Part shown: positions 36,089 to 45,045 of the stretch, piece by piece
Position numbering within the stretch: position 1 is the first letter of the stretch
Layout: every line of letters starts with the position of its first letter
Origin: Candidatus Hodarchaeota archaeon
GTDB lineage: Archaea > Asgardarchaeota > Heimdallarchaeia > Hodarchaeales > YT1-039
Length of the DNA: 64,000 nucleotides
Direction: 5' to 3'
Assembly (NCBI GenBank): GCA_016840025.1
Contig: JAEOTF010000166.1
Span: 21,144 to 85,143 of the forward strand
Notes under the pieces: model-generated
The model's input: the letters and a program-made list of their open reading frames with translations, nothing else
The model's database searches: none
Told to the model about the DNA's origin: nothing
Made by a program: the position numbers and the translations under genes

Positions 36089-37201
36089 ATGAACCTAGAA
36101 CGGATCTTTAAGGATAAACGGGGACAAGCCCGTACAATTGACTTTACTATGAGCTTTTTTTTGTTTTTAATCATTGTCACTCAAATGGTATTCATAATGT
36201 TCGATTCCAGTACGTTAATTAAATCAGAAAACGACACAACCGATATTACAACATTTACGAATAGCCAAGCGAATTTAATATTAGGAAATAGTGGGTCTTT
36301 GGCAAATGGTAATGATTGGGGGACATTTTTGTCTACTGATAACCTAACAACATTTGGATTACATTCTAATTATCCAGCAGCGAAACAAAGAGAGATAGAC
36401 CCAATGAAGCTTCTACGGATTGTTCCTAATGTAGAACATTACTTTAATGATTCTTACATTCTCACTTATGACGAAGTCCGCGAAATTAATCAACTATCGA
36501 GTGACCAAGACTTCACTTTAAGTGTAAGAACACCACTAAACGTCTCTTTGGAGATAGTGGGGTCCACACTCAATGCAAGAGTAACATACCTGAATGAAGT
36601 CCCAATAAGTGGAGCTAATGTTTCTTTCTTCTATTATGACTCAAACGACACTTGGAACACCCTACGAACAATTACAAACGCAACTGGCATAGGAACGGTC
36701 AATACAGGGGCAATAATCCAAATTGCTATTGCGGTGGGATGGAATGAATATTTATGGGGTATTTCGTTTAGGGATGATGGGGTAAATTTCTCTAGAGACC
36801 AAAACATTCCAATATTTATTGAACACGCCAATAACACCCATGTAAGGTTTTATACGAATTCGACTTACACATCCGAGAGTCAAATAGAAGTCCTAAGTGC
36901 AGTAACTCAAAGGACAGCAAATACGAATGAAACTGTCAGTCTTACAAACTCACCTTTATGGCCACTAACTATAATGAATTCCACTTTGTGGTCCACAATA
37001 GCAACAGGGGTAACTGTTGCAGTGGTGGTGGATACAGCGAATAATAACTATAATCTCCAAACTACTCCTGCTTTATTAGACGATCTAATCAATCCAGTTT
37101 TTGGTGAAATACCGACTAATGCTGAAGAAATTGTAGAAACATATCTTAGCCTCTGTAGAGGGGTATATGTTCTAGTGGAGTATGTTTATAGCGAAAACTA
37201 A
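36089..37201 (+). CDS. Pilin-like protein with RGQ-type signal
   Basis: The 370-residue protein begins MNLERIFKDKRGQARTIDFT and then a hydrophobic helix (MSFFLFLIIVTQMVFIMF). The RGQ before the helix is shared with the next two genes and resembles archaeal pseudopilin leaders. The ectodomain (residues 40-370) has Ig/carboxypeptidase-regulatory-like strands (VTYLNEVPISGANVSF). A purine-rich GAGAAGGAAAG ribosome-binding site precedes the ATG. Confidence 0.72.
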   Translation: MNLERIFKDKRGQARTIDFTMSFFLFLIIVTQMVFIMFDSSTLIKSENDTTDITTFTNSQANLILGNSGSLANGNDWGTFLSTDNLTTFGLHSNYPAAKQREIDPMKLLRIVPNVEHYFNDSYILTYDEVREINQLSSDQDFTLSVRTPLNVSLEIVGSTLNARVTYLNEVPISGANVSFFYYDSNDTWNTLRTITNATGIGTVNTGAIIQIAIAVGWNEYLWGISFRDDGVNFSRDQNIPIFIEHANNTHVRFYTNSTYTSESQIEVLSAVTQRTANTNETVSLTNSPLWPLTIMNSTLWSTIATGVTVAVVVDTANNNYNLQTTPALLDDLINPVFGEIPTNAEEIVETYLSLCRGVYVLVEYVYSEN

Positions 37202-37216
37202 AAAAAGGTGCTGGTT

Positions 37217-37669
37217 ATGAAATTAAACTACAAAGATCGGCGGGGACAGTTGATGATCATCGAGGTTCTGGTTTCTGTTTCACTTTTAGTTATCATGGCC
37301 TTTAGTATCTATACCATCACGGGAAGTGTTGATAATGAACCAAGTACTGAATCATTGAGAAGAATGACTTTTGACATCTTGATATCAAGTGATGAGGCAG
37401 GCGTCCTTCGACCTGCTGTATGGAATCCTACTACTCCGTCTGAAACAGACCCTCTTGATATCTTTCTTAACTCATATTTGCCTTCTTCACTTCAATGGCG
37501 CCTACAGAGAACAAATGATACAACACCACTTGAACTGGTTGGCTTACATTCTAATGCAATATACACACCGCCAGATGTAGAGATAGAAGTTATATCTTAT
37601 ATGTTGTCGGGTTATGAAACTAGCGGGTCCTACTATGTGGTATATCTAGAGATTTGGAGTGAGGTCTAG
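37217..37669 (+). CDS. Small pilin-like protein with RGQ-type signal
   Basis: About 150 residues from ATG 37217 (GTG at 37208 is possible, but GGTG then lies correctly before the ATG). The start reads MKLNYKDRRGQLMIIEVLVS followed by a hydrophobic helix, a type IV pilin-like layout with glutamate near position +5 of the mature protein. The C-terminal part is short and beta-rich. The next gene begins one base after its stop. Confidence 0.7.
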   Translation: MKLNYKDRRGQLMIIEVLVSVSLLVIMAFSIYTITGSVDNEPSTESLRRMTFDILISSDEAGVLRPAVWNPTTPSETDPLDIFLNSYLPSSLQWRLQRTNDTTPLELVGLHSNAIYTPPDVEIEVISYMLSGYETSGSYYVVYLEIWSEV

Positions 37670-37670
37670 A

Positions 37671-38333
37671 ATGAAACTGGGTAATATACCTCTAAAAATT
37701 CGAAATCGTAGAGGACAAATGTTTATATTGAGCACCCTGATTATTGCACTCTACATAATCCTAATTACTGGCGTAATCCTTGAGATTAGAACTGATTTGG
37801 ACTCCTCAGACCTCACACAAGTTGGTGAGGTATATAGAAATTTCAAAAATGATATCAATTATCGGGCGGTTGTTGACCTTGCACGAGCCACATCGGCATC
37901 TGTAGGGCAGTCACAACTAAGTGGGGAATTGGAGAACATAATTATTCCCCAAATGGTACAATATGGGTTAAGTAAAGGACTAGATGTCTCGATCACTCTT
38001 GTTAGCTACGAACTAGGTCTAAACCCCAGTGGAGGAGGATATGATAGCGGGAACGTAACAATTGAGGTCATAATAAGAATTATAGGGGAAGATACCGAAA
38101 TACAAGACAGGATTAATGCTTTCTATGGAGTAAGCACTAATGTGGCACCGCCTATCGTAGTAATCAATGAATTTGCAGGTCCAAGCGACTCGCGACCCAT
38201 TACAGACGCTACAGTAACCACAGGATCACTTCAGCAGAATTATGGTAATGGAAGATATGAAGTAACTGGAGTTGCTGGAGAAGCAGTATTTACTCTCAAT
38301 AATGGAGTTGTTATTACTGTAACAGGTGTTTAG
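37671..38333 (+). CDS. Pilin-like protein with RGQ-type signal
   Basis: About 220 residues from ATG 37671, preceded by GGAGTGAGG. The signal is RNRRGQMFILSTLIIALYII. An ectodomain of about 180 residues follows. It lies one base after the preceding stop and 17 bases before the next start, clearly in the same operon. It lacks the helix-proximal glutamate seen in the previous protein. Confidence 0.7.
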   Translation: MKLGNIPLKIRNRRGQMFILSTLIIALYIILITGVILEIRTDLDSSDLTQVGEVYRNFKNDINYRAVVDLARATSASVGQSQLSGELENIIIPQMVQYGLSKGLDVSITLVSYELGLNPSGGGYDSGNVTIEVIIRIIGEDTEIQDRINAFYGVSTNVAPPIVVINEFAGPSDSRPITDATVTTGSLQQNYGNGRYEVTGVAGEAVFTLNNGVVITVTGV

Positions 38334-38350
38334 ATAAGGAGATACCCAAC

Positions 38351-38827
38351 ATGGCTTCAGAAGTTCTCAACTATCTTTTATTGTTCTCTTTAGGTTTAGG
38401 GCTCGTTATCAGTATGGAGTATACATGGAGAAATCTCTCTGAAAACGTATCAGACGATGCTGCTGAAGTACGACTAAAACAGGTCGTCCAACGAGTTAAA
38501 CAGACGATAATAGAAGCTGTAAACATTGGACAGCTCTCTTCATCAGATTTATCACCTATAGTGCAGGTAAAACTGCAAATTCCTGATGCTATCGGTGGTT
38601 ATGAATATAATGTCTCTGTTATTGAAGGTCCTATAGGGAAATTCTATATTTCGGCTTATCTAATGGAAAAAACAGAAGTTGAATATGGAGAATATATTGT
38701 CCTGCCGTCAACTTTAACGATCACAGGAGGATTTAACTCCTATTTTGATGCGCATTACCTCAGATATATGGTTGCAGGATCCTTACCTGGCATTTCTACT
38801 GATGCTATTCATTTATTCAGCCAGTAA
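38351..38827 (+). CDS. Pilin-operon protein with one N-terminal helix
   Basis: The 158-residue protein has a hydrophobic segment at residues 7-25 (LNYLLLFSLGLGLVISMEY), then a charged helix (AAEVRLKQVVQRVKQTIIEA) and a beta domain. A good ribosome-binding site (AAGGAGAT) is present. It ends the run of pilin-like genes. A diverged fragment of its last 30 codons recurs at 40628-40750 on the other side of an inserted gene. Confidence 0.7.
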   Translation: MASEVLNYLLLFSLGLGLVISMEYTWRNLSENVSDDAAEVRLKQVVQRVKQTIIEAVNIGQLSSSDLSPIVQVKLQIPDAIGGYEYNVSVIEGPIGKFYISAYLMEKTEVEYGEYIVLPSTLTITGGFNSYFDAHYLRYMVAGSLPGISTDAIHLFSQ

Positions 38828-38894
38828 TCTCAAAAAAACACAATTTAGAGGCAATTAATGATATATCAATCTTATTATGGAGACTAATCATTAA

Positions 38895-39041
38895 ATGGCA
38901 GCCAACAAGGAACTTTCACAGAGTAGACTGTCTAAAGGCCGTATAAGAGGAATCGTACTTCACCTCCTAAACACAACCATTCTACACCAGAGTAAAATGA
39001 AAAAGGTTGATCGAAAGTACCAAGATCAAGGTTGGTTCTGA
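38895..39041 (+). pseudogene. Truncated 5' copy of the 445-residue membrane protein gene
   Basis: A 48-codon frame from ATG 38895 to TGA 39039-39041 reads like the first 50 residues of the gene at 40775: both have LSKG, RGIVLHxLNTTILHQSxMKKVD, then a Q-rich stretch. After the shared part the frame ends in a stop. At DNA level it is roughly 70% identical by eye, so the duplication is old or came from a diverged relative. Confidence 0.8.
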
Positions 39042-39270
39042 GTGTCTTTACTTGAAGCAAAACCCGCTCCTAATTTCAGGCATTTATATATTCTCTGACC
39101 TAAAGAATATTGATTAGTCATGAACTCTTCTGAACACGAAACCGAATTTTGTAGTTATCAAATCGACTCAGAAGAGATTAGAGATACGAGTTCATGGAAT
39201 GAAACGAACATAACTAAAGAGAAACGTAAAGACACTAAGGAGAAAACGGTGACAAGAAGAAAGACTAGGT

Positions 39271-40482
39271 TTGGAAGTGATACCCCTCATGGGCCCACGC
39301 CTCACTGACCATAACCGGTTAAGCAAACGATGTCCCAACATCGCAAAACAATGGCATCCCACCAAAAATAAGCCACTCACTCCCGCTGATATCAGCTACG
39401 GGTCTGCGAAAGAGTTTTGGTGGTGCTGCCGAAAGTGTGGTCATGAATGGAAACAGAGTGCATATTCCCGTAGAAAACATGGGGACCGACTAAGATGTCC
39501 AGCGGGTAATGGCTGTTATCCACGTACCTATTCACCAAGAACGAAACCCCGTACCAAACAACGTCTCACTGACCGATACCGGTTATCCAAACAACGTCCC
39601 AACATCACAAAACTATGGCATCCCACCAAAAATAAGCCTCTCACTCCCGCTGACATCAGCTATGCATCTAAGAGAGAGTTTTGGTGGCTCTGTCCAAAAT
39701 GTGGTCATGAATGGAAACAGGCGCCTCTTACCCAGTCTAGACGTGGCGACCGACCAAGATGTCCGGCGCGAAATGGTTGTAACACGACTGATCGTAATCG
39801 TTTGAGCATCCGTTGTCCTGACCTCATCAAAGAGTGGCATCCCACCAAAAATAAGCCTCTCACTCCCGCTGACATCAGCTACGGCTCTGAGAGAGAGTTT
39901 TGGTGGCTCTGTCCAAAATGTGGCCATGAATGGGAAGCGTGTGTCTGGAATCGGGTACGTGGTAGAGGATGTCATCATTGTAGAACACTGAATTCTAGAA
40001 TCCCTAGTCCAGTCTATTGGAAACCCTGGCAAAACCTCTGTGAAGTGATCGCTCGATTAATCTTCTTGGATTTTCGATTAGTGTATCAACGATACCTAGA
40101 CGACATTCAACCCGACATTGCGGTCATGGGGAATGACGACAATGTCGTTCTCATTATTGACGCAAAGATAAATCTAAATATAAATGACACCTATCACGTA
40201 GACCAGATTAAGAGATATTCTCTTTACTGTCCTCGTCTAGAGTTCTGGTGCCTTTACCCCCACAGTGGCGATAAAAACGATCTCGAGAATAAGTTTAAAG
40301 ACATATCCATTGATTTTATCAGTTCTGATCAACTGCTAACAAAAATCAGCGATTTACAAGCAAGGAAAATCATTGCGGGCAGAGTTCAGACCATTAAAAG
40401 TGAAACTCAGGACTATCTAACATGGTGGAGACAGAAGCAATCAGTTCCAATCCTCCGAGAAGGGCAGGCCATTCTACAATAA
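39271..40482 (+). CDS. Zinc-ribbon repeat protein with PD-(D/E)XK nuclease domain
   Basis: About 400 residues. Three repeats near residues 10-70, 95-155 and 165-225 each read WHPTKNKPLTPADISYxS, then FWWxCxKCGHEWK and a CxxxxxC half-site: zinc ribbons of the DUF4379 (HPTKN) type. The C-terminal 160 residues contain PDIAVM near 280 followed by VLIIDAK near 293, the D...(D/E)xK core of restriction-like nucleases. The frame starts at TTG or ATG 39289; an open upstream frame (39120) rich in K/R could be its N terminus if there is a frameshift near 39268. Composition is richer in GC than the pilin genes. It sits inside a duplicated junction, as expected for a mobile nuclease gene. Confidence 0.75.
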   Translation: MEVIPLMGPRLTDHNRLSKRCPNIAKQWHPTKNKPLTPADISYGSAKEFWWCCRKCGHEWKQSAYSRRKHGDRLRCPAGNGCYPRTYSPRTKPRTKQRLTDRYRLSKQRPNITKLWHPTKNKPLTPADISYASKREFWWLCPKCGHEWKQAPLTQSRRGDRPRCPARNGCNTTDRNRLSIRCPDLIKEWHPTKNKPLTPADISYGSEREFWWLCPKCGHEWEACVWNRVRGRGCHHCRTLNSRIPSPVYWKPWQNLCEVIARLIFLDFRLVYQRYLDDIQPDIAVMGNDDNVVLIIDAKINLNINDTYHVDQIKRYSLYCPRLEFWCLYPHSGDKNDLENKFKDISIDFISSDQLLTKISDLQARKIIAGRVQTIKSETQDYLTWWRQKQSVPILREGQAILQ

Positions 40483-40627
40483 CTTTCCTCTCTCCTCTTT
40501 TTTTCTTGAATGATATGATATAGATGACTTTCTTGGTCATGATCCGATGCATCCAAGTATGTTGGGGCGCATCTCTGTGCATCAGGATGACTCCAGACCT
40601 TTATAAGAACAAAGATAAAATAAATAC

Positions 40628-40750
40628 ATGGAGCGACACTATCTGAGATATATGGTTAATGGATCTCTACCCGGAATTTTCACAGACGCTATTCAACTGA
40701 TCATTCAGTATCTCAAAAAACACGTTTTAAAAATAAATAATGATAAATAA
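40628..40750 (+). pseudogene. 3' fragment of the last pilin-operon gene
   Basis: A 40-codon frame from ATG 40628 reads HYLRYMVNGSLPGIFTDAI, matching HYLRYMVAGSLPGISTDAI at the end of the gene at 38351, then a different basic tail. No upstream part of that gene precedes it. With the truncated copy at 38895 it marks a diverged duplicate of the junction between the pilin gene and the membrane-protein gene, with the nuclease gene in between. Confidence 0.75.
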
Positions 40751-40774
40751 GCCCAATTAGGGAAAAAATAATTC

Positions 40775-42112
40775 ATGGCGGCAGATGAAAAACTCTTACA
40801 TAGTGGACTTTCCAAAGGTTTTGTGAGAGGAATCGTTCTTCACACTCTTAATACTACCATTCTGCACCAAAGCAGGATGAAAAAGGTCGATAAGGAGTTT
40901 CAAGAACAGGGATGCACGGGTTGGCAAGTATTCACTAATTGCTACATCGGTCGTAACCGTCTCACAATGGACATCTCACATGCCCCTTACGCGCTTAAGA
41001 GGACACAGTATAACTCCACTGTTATTCCAAAAAGAAGTGATATGGCTCCTGAAGAACGGGCAGGACAAAAATATGCAGAGCAAAACCTAAAAGAGATTAC
41101 GGTACAAATTAGTGCAGACAGTCGCAGTTGGATTAGTCCACATATTGAGCCATATACCGAGTTTAATCTAATTGAGCATTATCAACCTGTCCCGGGAGAA
41201 GGAATTAAATTTTGGATGTGGATATGGGCATTAAGAATAGGAGTACTTTTTCTCGCAATAACCATGGGGATTTTCACCCTAGAGGTCTTTAGTTTACTTT
41301 CAGACATTATTCCTATCTTATCAAGGAATATCCCGTTCATTGGCAGCGATATACCAATACATCAACTAGTTGGAGCAACTACAGGTGTTATTTTAGCATG
41401 GTACGGTGGTAGGGAATCATACAAACGTCTAGAAAGACCACTCGTAGCAACTTTTGAATGTGACTTTAGTAAACGTATTCATCTCCCAGAACATGTCAAA
41501 GAACATATAGAATTCGAGAAAGCAATCAAAAGCGGCGATGCACATAAAACATTAGGAGATTTTTTTCGTCAAACATTTATTTTTAAACGTAAAAAGCTCA
41601 CACCAGCTTTACAGGCGGATCGAGTGGTTCTTTTTAAAGAACCCTTTCGGATTGGTATGTACCATAGACAAAGTAGACTGCTACAATACAAAGGTACAAG
41701 AAAAAATACATGGGGAGACTGGTTAGCTAAGAAGAAAGATCTTGGTTGGTTTCGAGATCAATTTTTTGACCTTGACCTCAATGAACTCGGGGACAACGAC
41801 TTCTTGAATGTAAAACAAAGCATCTACTTTGATCTAGGAAATATCACCCTAAAATTTAATTTCCCTTTCTTGAAGTTAGAGACTCATAGATTAGAAGAAC
41901 AAATGATCGGTGATCTCCATTTCCCCACGAATGACCATGAATTTGTGATAAAAGGAAGTATTACTAAGAATAACGATCTTCATCAAGAAATTAAGGATAA
42001 AGAAAAGCTTTGTTATGTTCGTAGTGTTGCGAAAAAGGTGGACCAGTTTTATGTCCGATATAAAGATGGAGATAACCCACAATGGACAATAGAGTTTCCT
42101 GATAGCGAATAA
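40775..42112 (+). CDS. Unknown membrane protein, 445 residues
   Basis: The protein is unrecognised. A soluble N-terminal part of about 145 residues is followed by two transmembrane segments (FWMWIWALRIGVLFLAITMG near 150 and a glycine-rich VGATTGVILAWYGG near 205). A soluble C-terminal part of about 235 residues follows. Its position after the pilin operon, before the insertion separated them, suggests that it belongs to that system. The start ATG has no strong ribosome-binding site. Confidence 0.75.
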   Translation: MAADEKLLHSGLSKGFVRGIVLHTLNTTILHQSRMKKVDKEFQEQGCTGWQVFTNCYIGRNRLTMDISHAPYALKRTQYNSTVIPKRSDMAPEERAGQKYAEQNLKEITVQISADSRSWISPHIEPYTEFNLIEHYQPVPGEGIKFWMWIWALRIGVLFLAITMGIFTLEVFSLLSDIIPILSRNIPFIGSDIPIHQLVGATTGVILAWYGGRESYKRLERPLVATFECDFSKRIHLPEHVKEHIEFEKAIKSGDAHKTLGDFFRQTFIFKRKKLTPALQADRVVLFKEPFRIGMYHRQSRLLQYKGTRKNTWGDWLAKKKDLGWFRDQFFDLDLNELGDNDFLNVKQSIYFDLGNITLKFNFPFLKLETHRLEEQMIGDLHFPTNDHEFVIKGSITKNNDLHQEIKDKEKLCYVRSVAKKVDQFYVRYKDGDNPQWTIEFPDSE

Positions 42113-42157
42113 CTGGTCTTTAATGGATAGGAATAACTAAAGAGTTCCTTTATCAAC

Positions 42158-43666
42158 TTAAATTCTACCCAGAAGCATTCCTTCAATAGTAATTGGAGCT
42201 AACTTTGCCATCCTCGCCTGGGCTTCCTTAAGCTCCTTTTCCGATTCTGCATGAATCCTTAAGACGACTTCACCGCGCTTAATGGCCTGTTTTTTCTTTA
42301 CAAAATACACTCCAGCGCCTTTTTTCTTAGGAGCACCTGCAGCCTTAGCAACGACCTTTATTGCTGCGTTATTAATATCGACCACCCATCCATCAGCTGG
42401 TGCCAGCCATTCATAGACATGATCACCAACAGGAATATCTTGAGGTTTAATATTCGGATCACCATTCTGGGCTTCAATTATCTCCTTCATTTTTTCTAGG
42501 GCTTTTCCACTGTTCAGAATACTTTTAGCCTTAGTTTGCCCCTCTCCTAGAGGAGCAATACCTGCCATTTCAAACAAAATACCTGCAATAACGGTGGATT
42601 TTTCAATAAGAGAGGTAGGTGCCCCACGAGGATTTGATAAGCAATTTAATGCTTCTCGTGCCTCTAGCGCAGGACCAATGGCGTGACCAACGGGGACACT
42701 TCCAAACGTTATCGCTGACTCAAGTCTAATATCCAGACGACGCGCTAATTCTGCAAAATTACGAGCAATGGCATTTCCCTCATCAAAATCAGGCACTTTG
42801 GTACCCTTTCCTATTGGAATATCAAGAACTACAAACTCAGCACCCATTGCATACTTTTTAGCCATGATTGAGGCAAACATCATTGGCTCAGGATCGATAC
42901 CGAGTGGAAATTGAACCTTACGAATGATAGCTGCGTCAGCAGGAGCCAAATTCAGACCATCACCCCCGATAATCATCCCTCGTGTCTTTTGAGCAATCTC
43001 GACAATCTCATCAGGGGAAAATTTAATCTCCGCAAGGCATTCCATTGTGTCTACAGTTCCAGATGGACTGGTGATGGCTCTACTGCTAGTTTTTGGAATT
43101 AATAAACCAGCTGCTGCAACTACGGGGACAATGATAAGAGAAACTTTGTTCCCAGGTACACCACCCAATGAATGCTTATCATAGACAGGCTCTGTAAAGT
43201 CTAACCGGTCACCTTGAGAAGCTATTGCACGGGTTAGGTATTCAATTTCATCAAGGGTATAATTACGAAATTCTTGAGTTAAAAGAAAGACACTTGTTTC
43301 CAAGGGGGAGAGACGATCATTAAGAATATCGGTAATGATAGTAAAGACCTCTTCCTTGGCAAAGGAGTCACCCTTCATTCGTTTCTTAATGAACGAAAAG
43401 CTTTCTGGAGAATGCCGAATAGTCACTTCAACCATGTTATTTTCGTCAACCGCAAGCACACGACCCATATTAGGGGATATTGCAATCATTCCTGGGGCGA
43501 CAAGCTTTTTACTGATAATTATTTTATTCGCAACATATGTAGAACTAGAGGAAGTAATTTGAAGTGAGGACTCTGAACTTAGTGTTAACTTCTGAGCGTC
43601 GTCTTGATTAACCACTACTGCGTTGTCTGTAACCAAGTCCAGACTTGAGATTTGTAAGTTTACCAT
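42158..43666 (-). CDS. deoA: AMP phosphorylase (archaeal thymidine phosphorylase family)
   Basis: The 502-residue protein matches the long archaeal form. An N-terminal beta domain of about 85 residues precedes the phosphorylase core with DKHSLGGVPGNK near residue 165, TSSRAITSPSGTVDTMECLA and a GADGLNLAPAD-type loop (IGGDGLNLAPAD). The C-terminal domain has ADGWV and KKKGAGVYF. Archaeal AMP phosphorylase converts AMP and phosphate to adenine and ribose-1,5-bisphosphate in the pathway that feeds type III Rubisco. No Rubisco or isomerase gene is in the window. The HAD phosphatase upstream is separated by 82 bases. Confidence 0.92.
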   Translation of the reverse strand: MVNLQISSLDLVTDNAVVVNQDDAQKLTLSSESSLQITSSSSTYVANKIIISKKLVAPGMIAISPNMGRVLAVDENNMVEVTIRHSPESFSFIKKRMKGDSFAKEEVFTIITDILNDRLSPLETSVFLLTQEFRNYTLDEIEYLTRAIASQGDRLDFTEPVYDKHSLGGVPGNKVSLIIVPVVAAAGLLIPKTSSRAITSPSGTVDTMECLAEIKFSPDEIVEIAQKTRGMIIGGDGLNLAPADAAIIRKVQFPLGIDPEPMMFASIMAKKYAMGAEFVVLDIPIGKGTKVPDFDEGNAIARNFAELARRLDIRLESAITFGSVPVGHAIGPALEAREALNCLSNPRGAPTSLIEKSTVIAGILFEMAGIAPLGEGQTKAKSILNSGKALEKMKEIIEAQNGDPNIKPQDIPVGDHVYEWLAPADGWVVDINNAAIKVVAKAAGAPKKKGAGVYFVKKKQAIKRGEVVLRIHAESEKELKEAQARMAKLAPITIEGMLLGRI

Positions 43667-43748
43667 TCATTCAACCTCAGTTGGGAAAACCTTGCTTAAT
43701 GGAGGTAGAGAAGTCTTATCTAGAGAGCTCCTAATGATAAATGTTTGC

Positions 43749-44558
43749 TTAATCAGACCAGTTTACGAGATCACGAATGCTTTTCAACGACAGATCAGGA
43801 ATAATGGAGTCATCTTCCTCTGAAACCCCAGTTTTAACTAATACAGAGAACAGACCACACCTTTTACCACACAAAATGTCGGTTGTAAGGCGATCACCTA
43901 TAATAACGGCATCAGGTGGTGCAAAGTTTAGTTCAGAGAGCACTTGATCCACCATATGAGGATTAGGTTTTCCAACGATAACGGAAGGATCATGTCCTGT
44001 AGTACCATGAACCCCGCCGATCATACATCCCGCGCCTGGGCAAATCCCGTCTTCCGTAGGAAACGTGGGATCGGGGTTTGATGCAATGAAGTCAGCTCCT
44101 GCAAATATGGCTCGAAGAGCCTTAGTTAGCTTATCATAGTTCAAATAACGATCCATTCCGACCACTACACAGTCAACTACAGAAGGATCCTCGCCAGTAA
44201 CAACGATGACCCCTTTATTTGCCAGCTCCTCTTTCAATCCTGTTTCACCAATCACAAAAACACTTCGATAATTGGTTTCGGCGCGAATATAAGATGCAGT
44301 AGCAGAAGCTGAATTAATCACAGTAGAGAGAGACGTTTTTATCCCCATTCGACCCAGTTTTTCCTGAAAGGTTTTCCGCGTTTTTGTGGAATTATTAGTC
44401 ATAAAAACTATATGACGCCCTATTTCCTGTAAAAAAGCAACAACTTCCGCTGCACCATCAATTGGGGTGTCTCCTCGCCATATCACTCCATCTAGATCAA
44501 ATATAAAGACTTGTTTATCAGAAAGCTCATCAATTAAATCTTTAATTGGTAATCTCAT
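43749..44558 (-). CDS. HAD-superfamily phosphatase, NagD-like
   Basis: The 269-residue protein has the HAD motifs: FDLDGVIWRGD near residue 20 (nucleophile DxD), VFMTNNSTKTR (motif II), and IIGDRLTTDILCG (motif IV aspartates). The cap region has the NagD/phosphoglycolate phosphatase layout. The family dephosphorylates small phosphorylated metabolites such as p-nitrophenyl phosphate or phosphoglycolate; the substrate is not predictable. It may be co-transcribed with deoA. Confidence 0.88.
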   Translation of the reverse strand: MRLPIKDLIDELSDKQVFIFDLDGVIWRGDTPIDGAAEVVAFLQEIGRHIVFMTNNSTKTRKTFQEKLGRMGIKTSLSTVINSASATASYIRAETNYRSVFVIGETGLKEELANKGVIVVTGEDPSVVDCVVVGMDRYLNYDKLTKALRAIFAGADFIASNPDPTFPTEDGICPGAGCMIGGVHGTTGHDPSVIVGKPNPHMVDQVLSELNFAPPDAVIIGDRLTTDILCGKRCGLFSVLVKTGVSEEDDSIIPDLSLKSIRDLVNWSD

Positions 44559-44736
44559 ATCTCATAAGTAACTTAATCCGTTCTTTTTCAATTCGACTTA
44601 AAGTGACAAGTCGATAAAGGAAGACGAAATAGAAGTACTTGTTAAAAAAGAAAAATAAGGGCGAGATTATAGCGTTTGAGCTCTACATTCCTCTGAGAAA
44701 CGAATTTTAAGACATTAATATAGGATTATTACTTCA

Positions 44737-44951
44737 TTAGACAATGTAACTTTGTTCTAGAACGTAGAAAGCTCACAGGGCTTGTAGGTTTCAACGGGAT
44801 ATTAAGATTAACATTAATAAAGATAATAGTCGAAATTTTATCCCCCACCAGAGGGAAAGTAAAAGTTACAGGGGGTGACCCAATCAAAGAACGCAGTAAA
44901 AACCGAAAGAATAAATTGTGGTTTGGTGGATTATTACAGGTCTTAATTTAA
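44737..44951 (+). pseudogene. Remnant of an ABC transporter ATPase
   Basis: On the plus strand, codons from about 44754 read VLERRKLTGLVGFNG, then a corrupted Walker A where AGKTT should be (GILRLT). It continues LIKIIVEILSPTRGKVKV, DPIKERSK and FGG before a TAA at 44949-44951. This is the first 65 or so residues of an ABC ATPase. The usual preceding DNVxF is in a different frame (LDNVT near 44737), so there is also a frameshift. No signature motif or Walker B follows. It does not closely resemble the intact ATPase at 48.5 kb. Confidence 0.8.
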
Positions 44952-45045
44952 ATGTGTCTAGAAAGTTCCTATTTAATCTACACTGCTCCCTATAAGTAAT
45001 TAAATGAAGTAAGAAAATCCAATAATTGCTTTGGAGGTCTTTTCA

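Noticed and set aside
39300..39960. CRISPR-like repetition
   Set aside because: The repeated DNA encodes the three zinc ribbons of one open frame with long conserved units and no spacer pattern.
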